From: Candidatus Cloacimonadota bacterium
GTDB lineage: Bacteria; Cloacimonadota; Cloacimonadia; Cloacimonadales; WRIO01
Direction: 5' to 3'
NCBI GenBank assembly: GCA_020532185.1
Contig: JAJBBH010000051.1
Span: 1-51,889 of the forward strand
DNA length: 51,889 bases
In this document: piece after piece, positions 23,439-32,071 of the stretch
How positions within the stretch are numbered: position 1 is the stretch's first letter
Layout: every line of letters starts with the position of its first letter
Translations under genes and position numbers: made by a program
Notes under the pieces: generated by a model
Told to the model about the DNA's origin: nothing
Databases searched by the model: none
What the model saw: only the letters and a program-made list of their open reading frames with translations

Positions 23439-24388
23439 AATGCCTCCAATTCTTGTATTACATTTTCAATGTCTTCAAGTTTGTCAATATTCAAAACTTT
23501 TGCATTTTTGTTGATTTTACTAATCATACCACTCAAAACCTTTTGTGGTCCAAATTCTATATATAGATTGAGATCTTGTTCGCTTAGATATTCAATGGTT
23601 TTAACCCACTGAACTGAACTGGTAACTTGCTCAATCAAATTGTTCTTTATTTTTATTGGGTCAGTCTCAGGCAGAGCATATACATTTGACACAACGGGGA
23701 TTTCTGTGTTGGCAAAATTAATACTTTCCATTTCTTCGCCCAACCAATGCCCTGCTTTTTCAACAAGCGGTGAATGAAATGGTCCCCCAACTTGCAAGGG
23801 CAATACTCTTTTCGCCTTTGCTTCTTTGGCAAATATGCTTGCAAGATCGACTCCTTCTTTTGTTCCTGAAATCACAGTTTGGATAGGAGTATTAAAGTTT
23901 GCAGCTACTACTAAAGCTGTTTCTGAAGCTTTATCACATATTTCTTTTACTTGTTCTGGAGATAATCCAAGCACAGCAGACATGGCAAAATCTTGTCCAT
24001 CATTGGCTTTAATCATAAATTCTCCACGTTTATGAACAAGGAAAAGAGCATCATCAAGTGTCAAAACATTATTTGCTACCAGAGCAGAAAATTCCCCTAA
24101 GGAATGTCCAGCCACATAGTCAGGTGTGATATTGAGCTTCTTTTGCAGTTCGTTTAGAGCTACTATACTATGAAAAAGAATTGCAGGTTGTGTAAACTTT
24201 GTCTCTTTCAATGTATCTTCTGGTCCATTTAGCATTATATTTTGAAGGTCAAAGCCTGTTTTTTGTTTAAACTGAGCCAAAATACTTTTATATTCATTAT
24301 TATTATCGATAAAGTCAGCTGCCATACCCACATATTGTGACCCTTGACCAGGGAATACAAATGCTATTTTTTGGTTTTTATAAGACAT
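23435..24388 (-). CDS. fabD: Malonyl-CoA:ACP transacylase
   Basis: Transfers malonate from CoA to ACP for chain elongation. 317 residues. The N-terminal FVFPGQGSQYVGM is the family hallmark; the nucleophile is S96 in GHSLGE and the catalytic His is H205 in GGPFHSPLV. Between fabH (38-bp gap) and fabG (4-bp overlap). Confidence 0.96.
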   Translation of the reverse strand: MSYKNQKIAFVFPGQGSQYVGMAADFIDNNNEYKSILAQFKQKTGFDLQNIMLNGPEDTLKETKFTQPAILFHSIVALNELQKKLNITPDYVAGHSLGEFSALVANNVLTLDDALFLVHKRGEFMIKANDGQDFAMSAVLGLSPEQVKEICDKASETALVVAANFNTPIQTVISGTKEGVDLASIFAKEAKAKRVLPLQVGGPFHSPLVEKAGHWLGEEMESINFANTEIPVVSNVYALPETDPIKIKNNLIEQVTSSVQWVKTIEYLSEQDLNLYIEFGPQKVLSGMISKINKNAKVLNIDKLEDIENVIQELEAL

Positions 24389-24426
24389 ATTTATTAACTC
24401 CTTTGCTTTTATTTGATCAGCAAACT

Positions 24427-25422
24427 CTAATATCTAAATATTACAGTTCCATAAGTCAAACCAGCACCAAATGCAGTGAGAAGAACAATATCACCTTTTT
24501 TGATCTTTCCTTCTTTGATAGCGTCAGTAACAGCCAACGGTATTGAAGAGGAGGAGGTGTTTGCATATTTCTCGATAGTTACTATTACTTTTGATTTTGG
24601 TGCTTTGAATTTATCCGCAAGGGCATCGATAATTCTCAAGTTTGCTTGATGAGATACGATCCAGTCCAGATCTTTAACGTCCAAATTATTTAGCTTTAAC
24701 AAATCAGCACTAACTGAATACATTGATTTCACAGCATGCTTGAAAATCTTATTGCCTTCCATATATATAGTGTGCGCATTTTCTCTTACTGTTTCCAAAG
24801 ATGCGGGGTATCTTGAGCCACCAGCTTTGTGCATAAGTAGCTCCCATTCACTTGCATCAGCTGTAATTTTGGAGTCAATTATACGAGAGAGTTCATTCTT
24901 TTCAGCTCTTTTTAAAATAGCTGCACCTGCACCATCGCCAAATAAAATACATGTACCTCTATCGTCCCAATTTATTGAACGTGTTAATATTTCAACACCA
25001 ACTACCAAGATATTATTATAAGCACCAGATTCAATGTATCTTCTTGCTATATCAACTGCATAGATAAAGCCTGTACAGCCGGCTGAAATATCAAATGCTG
25101 GTATATCTTTAAGCCCAAGTCTTTTTTGTAATATACAGGCAGTTGCTGGAAATGGGTGATCTCCTGAAATTGTTCCAACAATTATCATTTGGATATCTTT
25201 GAGGCGTGTGGTTTTGGAGCTATAAATTGCTTGCTCAGCAGCATGAAAAGCCAAATCTGATGCGGCTTCATGAGGTGCACTAAAGCGTCTTTCAAACATG
25301 CCTGTTCGAGTTCTGATCCATTCATCAGAGGTATCTACTTTTTTCTCTAAGTCATAATTATTTACAATTTTTTCGGGGACATACGAACCAAAAGAATCAA
25401 ATTTTGAATTGTATAAGCTCAT
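24427..25422 (-). CDS. fabH: 3-oxoacyl-ACP synthase III
   Basis: Initiates fatty acid synthesis by condensing acyl-CoA with malonyl-ACP. 331 residues. The Cys-His-Asn triad is complete: C116 in SAGCTGFIYA, H258 in VSHQANLRI, N288 in KYANTSSSSIP. TSDEWIRTRTGM near residue 31 and the FGDGAGA loop at 161 also fit. It follows plsX by 3 bp in the standard cluster order. Primer preference (acetyl or branched) cannot be read reliably from sequence alone. Confidence 0.96.
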   Translation of the reverse strand: MSLYNSKFDSFGSYVPEKIVNNYDLEKKVDTSDEWIRTRTGMFERRFSAPHEAASDLAFHAAEQAIYSSKTTRLKDIQMIIVGTISGDHPFPATACILQKRLGLKDIPAFDISAGCTGFIYAVDIARRYIESGAYNNILVVGVEILTRSINWDDRGTCILFGDGAGAAILKRAEKNELSRIIDSKITADASEWELLMHKAGGSRYPASLETVRENAHTIYMEGNKIFKHAVKSMYSVSADLLKLNNLDVKDLDWIVSHQANLRIIDALADKFKAPKSKVIVTIEKYANTSSSSIPLAVTDAIKEGKIKKGDIVLLTAFGAGLTYGTVIFRY

Positions 25423-25425
25423 TTT

Positions 25426-26421
25426 TTAATTCCTTTCAAAATGCTCTTTAACCTGCTGTATGAAAGCGGTTTCAGATATTTTTGCAGCAAACTTAACTGC
25501 ATTCTTTATTGCCTTAGCATTTGATCTACCGTGGCCAACAACTGAAATACCATTAAGCCCAACCAACAATGCTCCACCATATTCAGTATGATCAAGCTTT
25601 GTTTTCAAATACTTATACACGGGATAAGATAAAAGTGCACCAAGCTTTGCAATCCAATCTTTCTTCATTTGCTCTTTCATAATGTCAAATATTGCAATTG
25701 CAGCACCCTCAACACTTTTTAGCATCACATTTCCGACAAAACCATCGCAGACAACCACGTCGGTAATGCCTTTGAGTAAATCCTTACCCTCGATATTGCC
25801 AATGAAATTAATGTCTTTACTTTGTGATAGAATATTATAAGCAGCCTTAGTAAGCTCATTTCCTTTTTTGCTTTCTTCTCCAATATTTAGCAAAGAAACC
25901 TTTGGAGACTCAATTTCGAAAAGAAATTTGGCATATAAAGAACCAAGAACTGCAAATTGTTCGAGGTGTTGAGGCTCACAATCAACATTTGCCCCTACAT
26001 CTAAGACAATTTCTTGCCCATAAACAGTTGGAAATGTCAATGCAATTGCAGGTCTTGAAACATTCTTTATTCTGCCATAGGTAAAAAGCGAGGCAGCCAT
26101 CATGGCTCCTGTATTACCTGCACTGACAGCAGCACTGGCTATCTTGTCTTTATGCAGTTGTAAAGCTGTAACCATAGATGAGTTTTTCTTTTTACGAGCA
26201 GCTTGGCTTGCCTCTTCTTCCATACTGATAACATCACAAGCATGGACAATCTCGATTCGGCTTTTATCATAGATATACTTATCTAAATGCCGACTCAACT
26301 CATCTTCTTTGCCTACTAAAAATATCTTTTCGCAAACATTCTCTTTAATAGCCAATACAGCACCCTCTACTTCTGCAAAAGGACAATTGTCGCTACCGTA
26401 AGCGTCTAATGCAATTTTCAT
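25426..26421 (-). CDS. plsX: Phosphate acyltransferase PlsX
   Basis: Converts acyl-ACP and phosphate to acyl-phosphate, the donor for the first step of phospholipid synthesis with PlsY. 331 residues, normal. Typical stretches: [21 protein letters not shown] at the start, VSAGNTGAMMAASLF, ALTFPTVYGQ, LDVGANVDCEPQHLEQFA, VVCDGFVGNVMLK, and GGALLVGLNGISVVGHGRS. A peripheral membrane enzyme without membrane helices. The start codon shares one base with the rpmF stop (TAATG). The rpmF-plsX-fabH order is very widely conserved. Confidence 0.96.
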   Translation of the reverse strand: MKIALDAYGSDNCPFAEVEGAVLAIKENVCEKIFLVGKEDELSRHLDKYIYDKSRIEIVHACDVISMEEEASQAARKKKNSSMVTALQLHKDKIASAAVSAGNTGAMMAASLFTYGRIKNVSRPAIALTFPTVYGQEIVLDVGANVDCEPQHLEQFAVLGSLYAKFLFEIESPKVSLLNIGEESKKGNELTKAAYNILSQSKDINFIGNIEGKDLLKGITDVVVCDGFVGNVMLKSVEGAAIAIFDIMKEQMKKDWIAKLGALLSYPVYKYLKTKLDHTEYGGALLVGLNGISVVGHGRSNAKAIKNAVKFAAKISETAFIQQVKEHFERN

Positions 26422-26600
26422 TATTGCTTCGCTTCTAAGATTTGTTTTCCCTTATAAAAACCACATTTTGAGCACACATAGTGAGGTCTTGTTGGTTCAC
26501 TACAGTTGGGGCAATTGCTCCAGCTTGGAATGCTTAATGCATCGTGTGTTCTTCTTTTATCTCGTCTTGCTTTTGATGTCTTTCTTTTTGGTACAGCCAT
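26421..26600 (-). CDS. rpmF: 50S ribosomal protein L32
   Basis: 59 residues starting [20 protein letters not shown], the L32 signature. It has a zinc ribbon: C30-x2-C33 and C43-x2-C46, so this is the zinc-binding form. An AGGAG-like ribosome binding site precedes the ATG. Upstream, a TTGACA box (tgtcaa at 26666-26671) is the likely -35 of the cluster promoter, although I see no clean -10. First gene of the rpmF-plsX-fab operon, overlapping plsX by 1 base. Confidence 0.96.
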   Translation of the reverse strand: MAVPKRKTSKARRDKRRTHDALSIPSWSNCPNCSEPTRPHYVCSKCGFYKGKQILEAKQ

Positions 26601-26711
26601 CTTGATCTCCTTTCGAATAAATATAAAATTACAATGTTAATCACTAAATTTATCTTAGCAAATATTGTCAAGTAATTTACTAAAACTTAATGATTTTTGA
26701 TACAAACATGC

Positions 26712-28016
26712 CTATAATCTCTTTATTATCGGTAGTTCTGAATCAAACTCAATTTCTCTTATTGTCATGCTTTTTATTATCCTTTGTATAACATTTTTGC
26801 CTATTTCTTCATTTTCACAATAAACATAACCAATTAATTCGCCTTTTTCCAAACGATCTCCCTGCTTTTTGTAAAACTCGCAGCCTGATCGATAATCTAA
26901 TTTCGATTCTAATACCCGTCTGCCTGCAGATATTTCTACTAAGGCATAGCCAATTTCCTGTGAATTGATATGATGAACATAGCCTTGCTGATCGGATATT
27001 ATTGCAAGCTTGTGCTTGCTGGTTCCAAAAAGGCTATAGTCTTCAATGATATTAGCTTTTGCACCTTGATTTTCTAACATTTTTATAAATTTATCCAAAG
27101 CCTTGCCACTGTCGATAACGTGATTTATCTTGTTTATTGCGTCATCTTTGTCATTTGCAAGTTTGCTTATGATCAGCATTTGGCTGGCTAATTCATTAGT
27201 GATGATCTCCAAATCTTCAACTTTTTTGCCTTTTAGATAATCAATACACTCAATTATCTCTAAAGCGTTTCCTATTTTATGACCAATTGGAGAGTTCATC
27301 GAAGTAAAAACAACTTTTACCGCCTGATCAAAAGCATTACCTGTATTAATCAAACTATGAGCCAAAGCCTCTGCATCAGACATATTTTTCATAAAGGCAC
27401 CAGCACCAACTTTTAGGTCAATGACGAGGTTTTTTGCTCCTTCAGCTATTTTTTTACTCATTACGCTTGCTGTGATTAAAGCACGGCTTTCGACTGTGCC
27501 GCTCACATCGCGCAAAGCATATATCTTTTTATCAGCTGGAACGAGATTTTCTGATTGAGCAATAATAGCTAAGCCACTATCAATCACCATTTTCTTAAAA
27601 TCATGCTCTGAAAAGTATGTATTAAAGCCAGGTATTGACTCAAGTTTGTCCAGCGTGCCTCCTGTGTGCCCCAAGCCTCTGCCAGATATCATGGGCACAT
27701 ATCCACCGCAAGCAGCTACTATAGGTGCTAAGATTATAGAGATTTTGTCTCCAACACCACCTGTTGAGTGCTTATCAACGGTAATAAGATCATCTCCAAA
27801 GTCTATTCTTATACCAGACTCAATATATGAAGCTGTTAAGTCAATTATCTCGCTCATTTCCATATCTTTAAAGAAAATACTCATCAACAATGCAGACATT
27901 TGATACTCAGTTACATTGCCATCAATATAATTAGAGATCATAAAAGAGATTTCTTTTTTATTTAAGATACCACCGTTTCTTTTTTTTATAATAAGTTCAA
28001 CTGGGTTGAAGCTCAT
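26712..28016 (-). CDS. deoA: Pyrimidine-nucleoside / thymidine phosphorylase
   Basis: Phosphorolyses thymidine or pyrimidine nucleosides to base and (deoxy)ribose-1-phosphate in nucleoside salvage. 434 residues, as in the DeoA/Pdp family. Motifs: phosphate-binding KHSTGGVGDK (82-91) and the family signature SGRGLGHTGGTLDKLES (from 111); D-L-K-V-G-A-G-A-F follows near 200. Whether it prefers thymidine alone (DeoA) or also uridine (Pdp) is not decided by these motifs. GGAGAG precedes the ATG. It follows the aminotransferase gene with a hairpin between; no promoter is clear in the short gap, so read-through may drive it. Confidence 0.93.
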   Translation of the reverse strand: MSFNPVELIIKKRNGGILNKKEISFMISNYIDGNVTEYQMSALLMSIFFKDMEMSEIIDLTASYIESGIRIDFGDDLITVDKHSTGGVGDKISIILAPIVAACGGYVPMISGRGLGHTGGTLDKLESIPGFNTYFSEHDFKKMVIDSGLAIIAQSENLVPADKKIYALRDVSGTVESRALITASVMSKKIAEGAKNLVIDLKVGAGAFMKNMSDAEALAHSLINTGNAFDQAVKVVFTSMNSPIGHKIGNALEIIECIDYLKGKKVEDLEIITNELASQMLIISKLANDKDDAINKINHVIDSGKALDKFIKMLENQGAKANIIEDYSLFGTSKHKLAIISDQQGYVHHINSQEIGYALVEISAGRRVLESKLDYRSGCEFYKKQGDRLEKGELIGYVYCENEEIGKNVIQRIIKSMTIREIEFDSELPIIKRL

Positions 28017-28054
28017 TTAACTCTCCATTCTCAGTAATATTAGTAAAACATAAT

Positions 28055-28086
28055 GCGGTTAGCAATCATGCTAACCGCTTTTTTTT
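28055..28086 (+). terminator. Hairpin with plus-strand T-run
   Basis: A 10-bp perfect stem (28055-28064 with 28069-28078, GCGGTTAGCA), loop ATCA, followed on the plus strand by eight T. On the minus strand, the direction of both flanking genes, the tail is only ATTATGTTTTA. It would therefore stop plus-strand transcripts best and minus-strand ones partially. Confidence 0.7.
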
Positions 28087-28090
28087 ATGC

Positions 28091-29305
28091 TTAAATCATT
28101 GATTTTAATAAATCACCCAATGCCTTTACACCAGTGTCGATTTGCTCTATTGATGGATACGAGAAGTTTAGGCGTAAAGCATTATATCTTTCGTGGTTGC
28201 TTGGGTAAAATTTGCTCCCTGGAATAAATGAGATTTTCATTTCTTTTGCTTTTTCAAAAAGCTCATCTGTATTGATATGTTCGGGGCATGTGAGCCAAAT
28301 AAAGATACCACCCTCAATTTGAGGCCATTTAACTTCTTTTGGCATATACTTTTCAAGAGCTTTAAGCATCGCATCCATATATGGAGCATAAAACTCTTGA
28401 ATCTTTTTGACATGAGGATTGAGCTTGTCTTTTTGCATGTATTTTGCTACTGCACGCTCTGCAACACAGTTCGGGCTTACAATTACCTTTTGCAACCATG
28501 ATATCATTGGCTGAATCAAATCATTATCTGCAAGCACATAAGCGACACGCAGGCCAGGTCCCAATATTTTAGAAAATGATTTTACAACTGTTACGACTTT
28601 GGAATTATTGTAGTTTTCGCGAGCTATATCATACAAACCTTTAATAAATTCTCCTGTATATCTGAGCTGGCTATATGGATCGTCTTCCAGAATCAAGATT
28701 GAATTCTTGATTGCTATCTTTATCAAGTCATGACGTCTTTGCAAACTCATCGTAACACCAGTTGGATTGTGAAAATCAGGTATTGTATAAATAAATTTAA
28801 CTGTTTTATTCTCTGCTTTTAGCTTGGCAAGCAACTCTTCCAGCTCTTCAATATTTATACCCTCATCATCCAAAGATACGGGGATTACTTCGGCTCCTGC
28901 TGCTTCAAATGCGACAAGTGTACCCAAAAAGCTGGGTCCTTCACAAATAATGACATCACCAGGATTGATCATCGTTTGTGTAAAATAGAAAATTCCATTT
29001 GTTGCACCATCTACTATTAAAATTTCATTTTCTTTAAGATAGTCTTTATTTTCCCATTTTTTGATTTCTGCTTTCAAAAAATTGTCGCCCTCACTTGCAC
29101 CATATTGCAAAATATCAGTACCGTCAGATTCAACTACTTCTTTAAAAATCTCTGCTAATTCACTAACTGGAAATGTTGCTGGAGAGGGAAAACCACCTGC
29201 AAAAGAAATCAAACCAGGTATCCCCTTTGTGGAAGCCACAAGTTCACGAATCATCGATGATTTCATAGTCGCCGTTGAGTTTGAATACATTGATTTTAAA
29301 TCCAT
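28091..29305 (-). CDS. PLP-dependent aminotransferase, 2-aminoadipate transaminase-like
   Basis: A class I/II aminotransferase of 404 residues, fold type I, close in pattern to the LysN/MocR-type transaminases. Visible: the N-terminal SFAGGFPSPATFP, LQYGASEG (67-73), IPDFHNPTG (175-183), EDDPYSQLRY with D208 contacting the PLP ring, and the Schiff-base lysine K246 in VKSFSKILGPGLRVAY. The MocR-like DNA-binding domain is absent. Relatives act on 2-aminoadipate, aromatic or branched-chain amino acids; the substrate cannot be fixed. GGAG precedes the ATG. A 628-bp non-coding stretch lies upstream. Confidence 0.9.
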   Translation of the reverse strand: MDLKSMYSNSTATMKSSMIRELVASTKGIPGLISFAGGFPSPATFPVSELAEIFKEVVESDGTDILQYGASEGDNFLKAEIKKWENKDYLKENEILIVDGATNGIFYFTQTMINPGDVIICEGPSFLGTLVAFEAAGAEVIPVSLDDEGINIEELEELLAKLKAENKTVKFIYTIPDFHNPTGVTMSLQRRHDLIKIAIKNSILILEDDPYSQLRYTGEFIKGLYDIARENYNNSKVVTVVKSFSKILGPGLRVAYVLADNDLIQPMISWLQKVIVSPNCVAERAVAKYMQKDKLNPHVKKIQEFYAPYMDAMLKALEKYMPKEVKWPQIEGGIFIWLTCPEHINTDELFEKAKEMKISFIPGSKFYPSNHERYNALRLNFSYPSIEQIDTGVKALGDLLKSMI

Positions 29306-29670
29306 CTTTACTCCTATTATATTTTTTATTTTATTTTAAGCATATTATATTTAAATGGGATAATCAGTCAAACAATATTTTGCCTTTGTTGAAAATTAGT
29401 AAAAATCAATCTCTTTGGTTTTTCTTTTTAAGTTTGCACATTAGTTTTCAAACTGCTGTTTACCAATCTTCTTAGCGCAAACATTCTTTATTAAAAAGAC
29501 TTCGAAGATACCCTATATCGTGTTCAAAATGGAATTAATACTGCTCTTTTTATACTTATTGCCTTATGCAGCTTAAGATTCTTTTATTAACTTATGTGAA
29601 AACTGACATAAATATGATAGTTTTGTGGAACAATACCACGAATATATTTACGATCACAATCTTCTTAATT
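29306..29670. other. Non-coding stretch upstream of the aminotransferase
   Basis: About 365 AT-rich bases. I find no frame with a ribosome binding site, no tRNA, and no clear promoter or riboswitch. It leads into the 11-bp tandem repeat at 29671. Confidence 0.4.
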
Positions 29671-29699
29671 CGTTACCATCCCGTTACCATCCCGTTACT
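29671..29699. repeat. 11-bp tandem repeat
   Basis: Two full units of CGTTACCATCC (29671-29681, 29682-29692) and a partial third (CGTTACT, from 29693). The core GTTACCATC also occurs reversed at 51857-51865 beside the right-end octamer repeat. Confidence 0.7.
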
Positions 29700-29836
29700 T
29701 TCTGCAAGAATGAGAGAGAAACTTAGGGGATATTAAGGAGTAAATAGGGCTTATTCAAATAGTATTTAAAAGTTGCTCAACAATCAGTTTTGTTTTTGTA
29801 TGCGAATAGATATGTCAGTTTGTAATTATAAAGAAA

Positions 29837-29916
29837 TTAGCATATAAACAGATTTTTATGCTGTTTTATTGTTCAAAATAGTATAAAACAACATATGATA
29901 GCTGTTTATATGCTAA
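29837..29916. repeat. Nested AT-rich palindrome
   Basis: The outer arms are 15 bp and perfect (29837-29851 with 29902-29916, TTAGCATATAAACAG). An inner pair at 29858-29869 and 29883-29894 is 12 bp with one mismatch. The whole can form one long hairpin or cruciform. It ends 17 bp from the stop of the adenosine-specific kinase gene (minus strand), but it has no G+C-rich stem or T-run typical of terminators. Confidence 0.8.
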
Positions 29917-29933
29917 CAAATTGAATATTATTT

Positions 29934-30416
29934 TTAACGTTTGTATCCGATATCTTTTAAGAATTTCTTTCTGGCAGTGATATCAGAGTCAAGCTCGATG
30001 CTTATTGGAGAGCTTCCATCAATCACACCAAGTACGCCACGTCCTTGTTCAGTTTCTGCCAAAACAACTTGCACAGGATTGCCAGTAGCACAGTAAATAT
30101 TTGTTACTTCGCGGCATTCTTTAATAGCTGGTAGGACCTGAATAGGAAAGCAGTCTTGCATAATAATAAGAAAAGTATGCCCTGCTGCAAGTTTTTTTTG
30201 TATTCTCGCAGCTAAATTAGTCAGTTCATTATCATTTCCATCTTTTCTTACCAAGCAGGGACCAGATGCCTCATTAAAAGCAAGTCCAAATTTGGCATTT
30301 GGGGCGGAATTCACCATTGCTTCATAAAGGTCTTCCACAGTTTTAATAAAATGAGATTGTCCATAAATAATATTAGCACCTTCTGGATAGTTAATACTTT
30401 CAATTTTAATTTCCAT
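29934..30416 (-). CDS. Adenosine-specific kinase family protein
   Basis: A 160-residue protein matching the Adenosine_kin family (PF04008), known from archaea and scattered bacteria, unrelated to the ribokinase-type adenosine kinases. Typical stretches: ANIIYGQSHFIKTVEDL, FGLAFNEASGPCLVRKDGND, AGHTFLIIMQDCFPIQVLPAIK, IYCATGNPVQVVLAETEQGRGVLGVIDG. A member from a hyperthermophilic archaeon was described as binding adenosine nucleotides; the reaction in bacteria is not firmly known. CAGGAG precedes the ATG. A terminator-like hairpin separates it from rpmB upstream, so it probably has its own promoter in the 55-bp gap. Confidence 0.85.
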   Translation of the reverse strand: MEIKIESINYPEGANIIYGQSHFIKTVEDLYEAMVNSAPNAKFGLAFNEASGPCLVRKDGNDNELTNLAARIQKKLAAGHTFLIIMQDCFPIQVLPAIKECREVTNIYCATGNPVQVVLAETEQGRGVLGVIDGSSPISIELDSDITARKKFLKDIGYKR

Positions 30417-30471
30417 AGAATACTCCTGAGCCTTAGTAGTATAAATTCATTTAGTAATATACAAAAAGTGA

Positions 30472-30494
30472 AAGACCGTCTTGAAAACGGTCTT
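30472..30494 (-). terminator. Terminator after rpmB
   Basis: An 8-bp stem (30472-30479 with 30487-30494, AAGACCGT) with a 7-nt loop, followed on the minus strand by TTTCACTTTTTG. It starts 6 bp past the rpmB stop. Confidence 0.65.
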
Positions 30495-30499
30495 AAAAC

Positions 30500-30691
30500 T
30501 TATACGATTTTTTTTACAGTATTTCTCTTTAAACAAGCAGTACAGATTTTAATGTTCTTTACTTCGCCATCTATTTCTGCTCTAATTTTTTGCAAATTAG
30601 GTAAAAATCTTCTTTTAGAAGCTCTCATTGAGTGAGAGCGAAGATTACCGCTTAAAGGTTTTTTACCGCAAATATCACACATGATTGCCAT
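30500..30691 (-). CDS. rpmB: 50S ribosomal protein L28
   Basis: 63 residues with the L28 pattern CDICGKKPLSGNLRSHSMRASKRRFLPNLQKI and a C-terminal KICTACLKRNTVKKIV. Two Cys pairs (C-x2-C near the start and in CTAC) mark the zinc-binding type. The gene stands alone between a histidine kinase and the adenosine-specific kinase, with a hairpin after it. A second in-frame ATG four codons in is possible, but the first has the better ribosome binding site (AGGAGAAGGTG). Confidence 0.95.
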   Translation of the reverse strand: MAIMCDICGKKPLSGNLRSHSMRASKRRFLPNLQKIRAEIDGEVKNIKICTACLKRNTVKKIV

Positions 30692-30767
30692 ATTTCACCT
30701 TCTCCTTCACTTCTATCTTAATACCAAAAAAACTAAGCATGTATTTTTGGCAAGTAATTTATTTAAT

Positions 30768-31892
30768 TTAGCTATCTTTTATCAAAGGAATATACATTGT
30801 AAAGCATGCACCTGAGTTTGGAGTATTACTTACAGTGAGTTTTCCTTTGTGATCTTCGATAATCTTTTTGCTAATTGCCAAGCCCAAACCTGTACCGCCT
30901 TTTTTCCCTTTTGTAATAAATGGCTCAAAAAGCGAGTCTATCAAATCTTCGGGAATACCATCGCCTGTATCTTGAACAGATATTTTCAAATAATTATTTT
31001 CGATAACTGCCAAAACATGGACAGATTCTCCTTCATCGATAGCTTCTAAAGCATTTTTAATCAAATTAGACAAACAACGTTTGATTCGACTTTCATCAAA
31101 AACTACTGTCTGCTTGACTTTATTTATATAGGTAAGGTTGATTTCACGAGACACAGCAATGGCATCCATAATATTCATCAAGTCGTCAAAAAACTTATCA
31201 ATATTAACTTCTTTTAAGGTTAATGAGCTTTGCTCTCCTTTTGCAAAATCAAGTATTTCTCTGATCATTGCATCAAGTTCTTTTGCTTGGCTTATGATTT
31301 TTTTGGTAAACTCTCCAGTTTCTTCATACATTGTCGAGATCAGTTCTGCTGTGAGGATCATGACTGTTATAGGTGTTTTTATATCGTGCACAATTTTGCT
31401 TGCTGCTGTGCCAATGGCTGCCATACGGCTTTCTTTGATCATACGATCAACAATCTCAACAAACTTCTGATTTGTGCTTCTCAAGCGGTGCGATATTGTC
31501 TTCATAAGGTTGAAAAGCAGCATTGGATAGTGCATGCATAAATCAATAAAGACATTCTTTGTCATCTTTAATAAAGTGGCATTTGTGTGAGCACGAACAG
31601 TTGCAGAACGTGGAAAATCATCTACTAAAGCCATTTCGCCAAAGTAGCTATGTGCCTTTAAAATATCTAATTGGGCTTGTGTAGATTCGACTGTTTTGCC
31701 GATATGTTTGTTAATCTCAACTTCACCACTAATAATGATATAAAAGCTATCACCAGCGGCAAATTCTTCAAATATTGTTTCTCCAGCAAGATAGTTTTCA
31801 ATTGTAAAACGAGATGAAATCTCGCTCAATGCTTTATCATCGAGATCAGCAAAAAAGTCCATTTTTTTAATAATTGCTCTTATATCTTTCAT
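30768..31892 (-). CDS. Histidine kinase with cyclic nucleotide-binding domain
   Basis: A soluble sensor kinase of 374 residues. Residues about 12-130 are a cNMP-binding (CAP-family) domain: AGETIFEEFAAGDSFYIIISGEVEI and the phosphate cassette FGEMALVDDFPRSATVRA (84-101, with E86 and R95). A HisKA dimerisation helix with H169 in VHDIKTPIT is the phosphorylation site. The ATP-binding domain has NLIKNALEA (N box), DTGDGIPEDL (G1) and GKKGGTGLGLAISKKI (G2). There is no membrane segment and no adjacent response regulator. A cyclic nucleotide or other small ligand may therefore control phosphorylation of an unlinked partner. A good promoter (TTGACA, 17 bp, TAATAT) lies just upstream. Confidence 0.92.
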   Translation of the reverse strand: MKDIRAIIKKMDFFADLDDKALSEISSRFTIENYLAGETIFEEFAAGDSFYIIISGEVEINKHIGKTVESTQAQLDILKAHSYFGEMALVDDFPRSATVRAHTNATLLKMTKNVFIDLCMHYPMLLFNLMKTISHRLRSTNQKFVEIVDRMIKESRMAAIGTAASKIVHDIKTPITVMILTAELISTMYEETGEFTKKIISQAKELDAMIREILDFAKGEQSSLTLKEVNIDKFFDDLMNIMDAIAVSREINLTYINKVKQTVVFDESRIKRCLSNLIKNALEAIDEGESVHVLAVIENNYLKISVQDTGDGIPEDLIDSLFEPFITKGKKGGTGLGLAISKKIIEDHKGKLTVSNTPNSGACFTMYIPLIKDS

Positions 31893-31925
31893 TTTTTCTC
31901 CAAATAGTTACTTTTATCTTGTAGT

Positions 31926-31954
31926 ATATTAATTATAATAGATATCTTTGTCAA
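31926..31954 (-). promoter_or_regulatory. Promoter for the cNMP-binding histidine kinase
   Basis: Minus strand TTGACA (31954-31949), a 17-bp spacer, TAATAT (31931-31926), 34 bp before the start codon at 31892. Confidence 0.65.
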
Positions 31955-32021
31955 CCAATTTTTTTGTATTATGTAATTTTTATTTAAATAAGCTTGAAAG
32001 AATACAAATATATGCAATATT

Positions 32022-32050
32022 TTGTTGACAATATTTTGATAATATATACT
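32022..32050 (+). promoter_or_regulatory. Promoter for the metallo-hydrolase
   Basis: TTGTTG (32022-32027), a 17-bp spacer and TATACT (32045-32050). A TTGACA at 32025-32030 overlaps but gives only 14 bp. AGAGGTG is the ribosome binding site, and the ATG is at 32072. Confidence 0.5.
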
Positions 32051-32071
32051 CTTTAAATCAGAGGTGTAAAT

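Noticed and set aside
29306-29933. tRNA or riboswitch in the 628-bp spacer
   Set aside because: I found no cloverleaf, T-loop GTTCGAATC-type sequence or known riboswitch core; only repeats and a palindrome.
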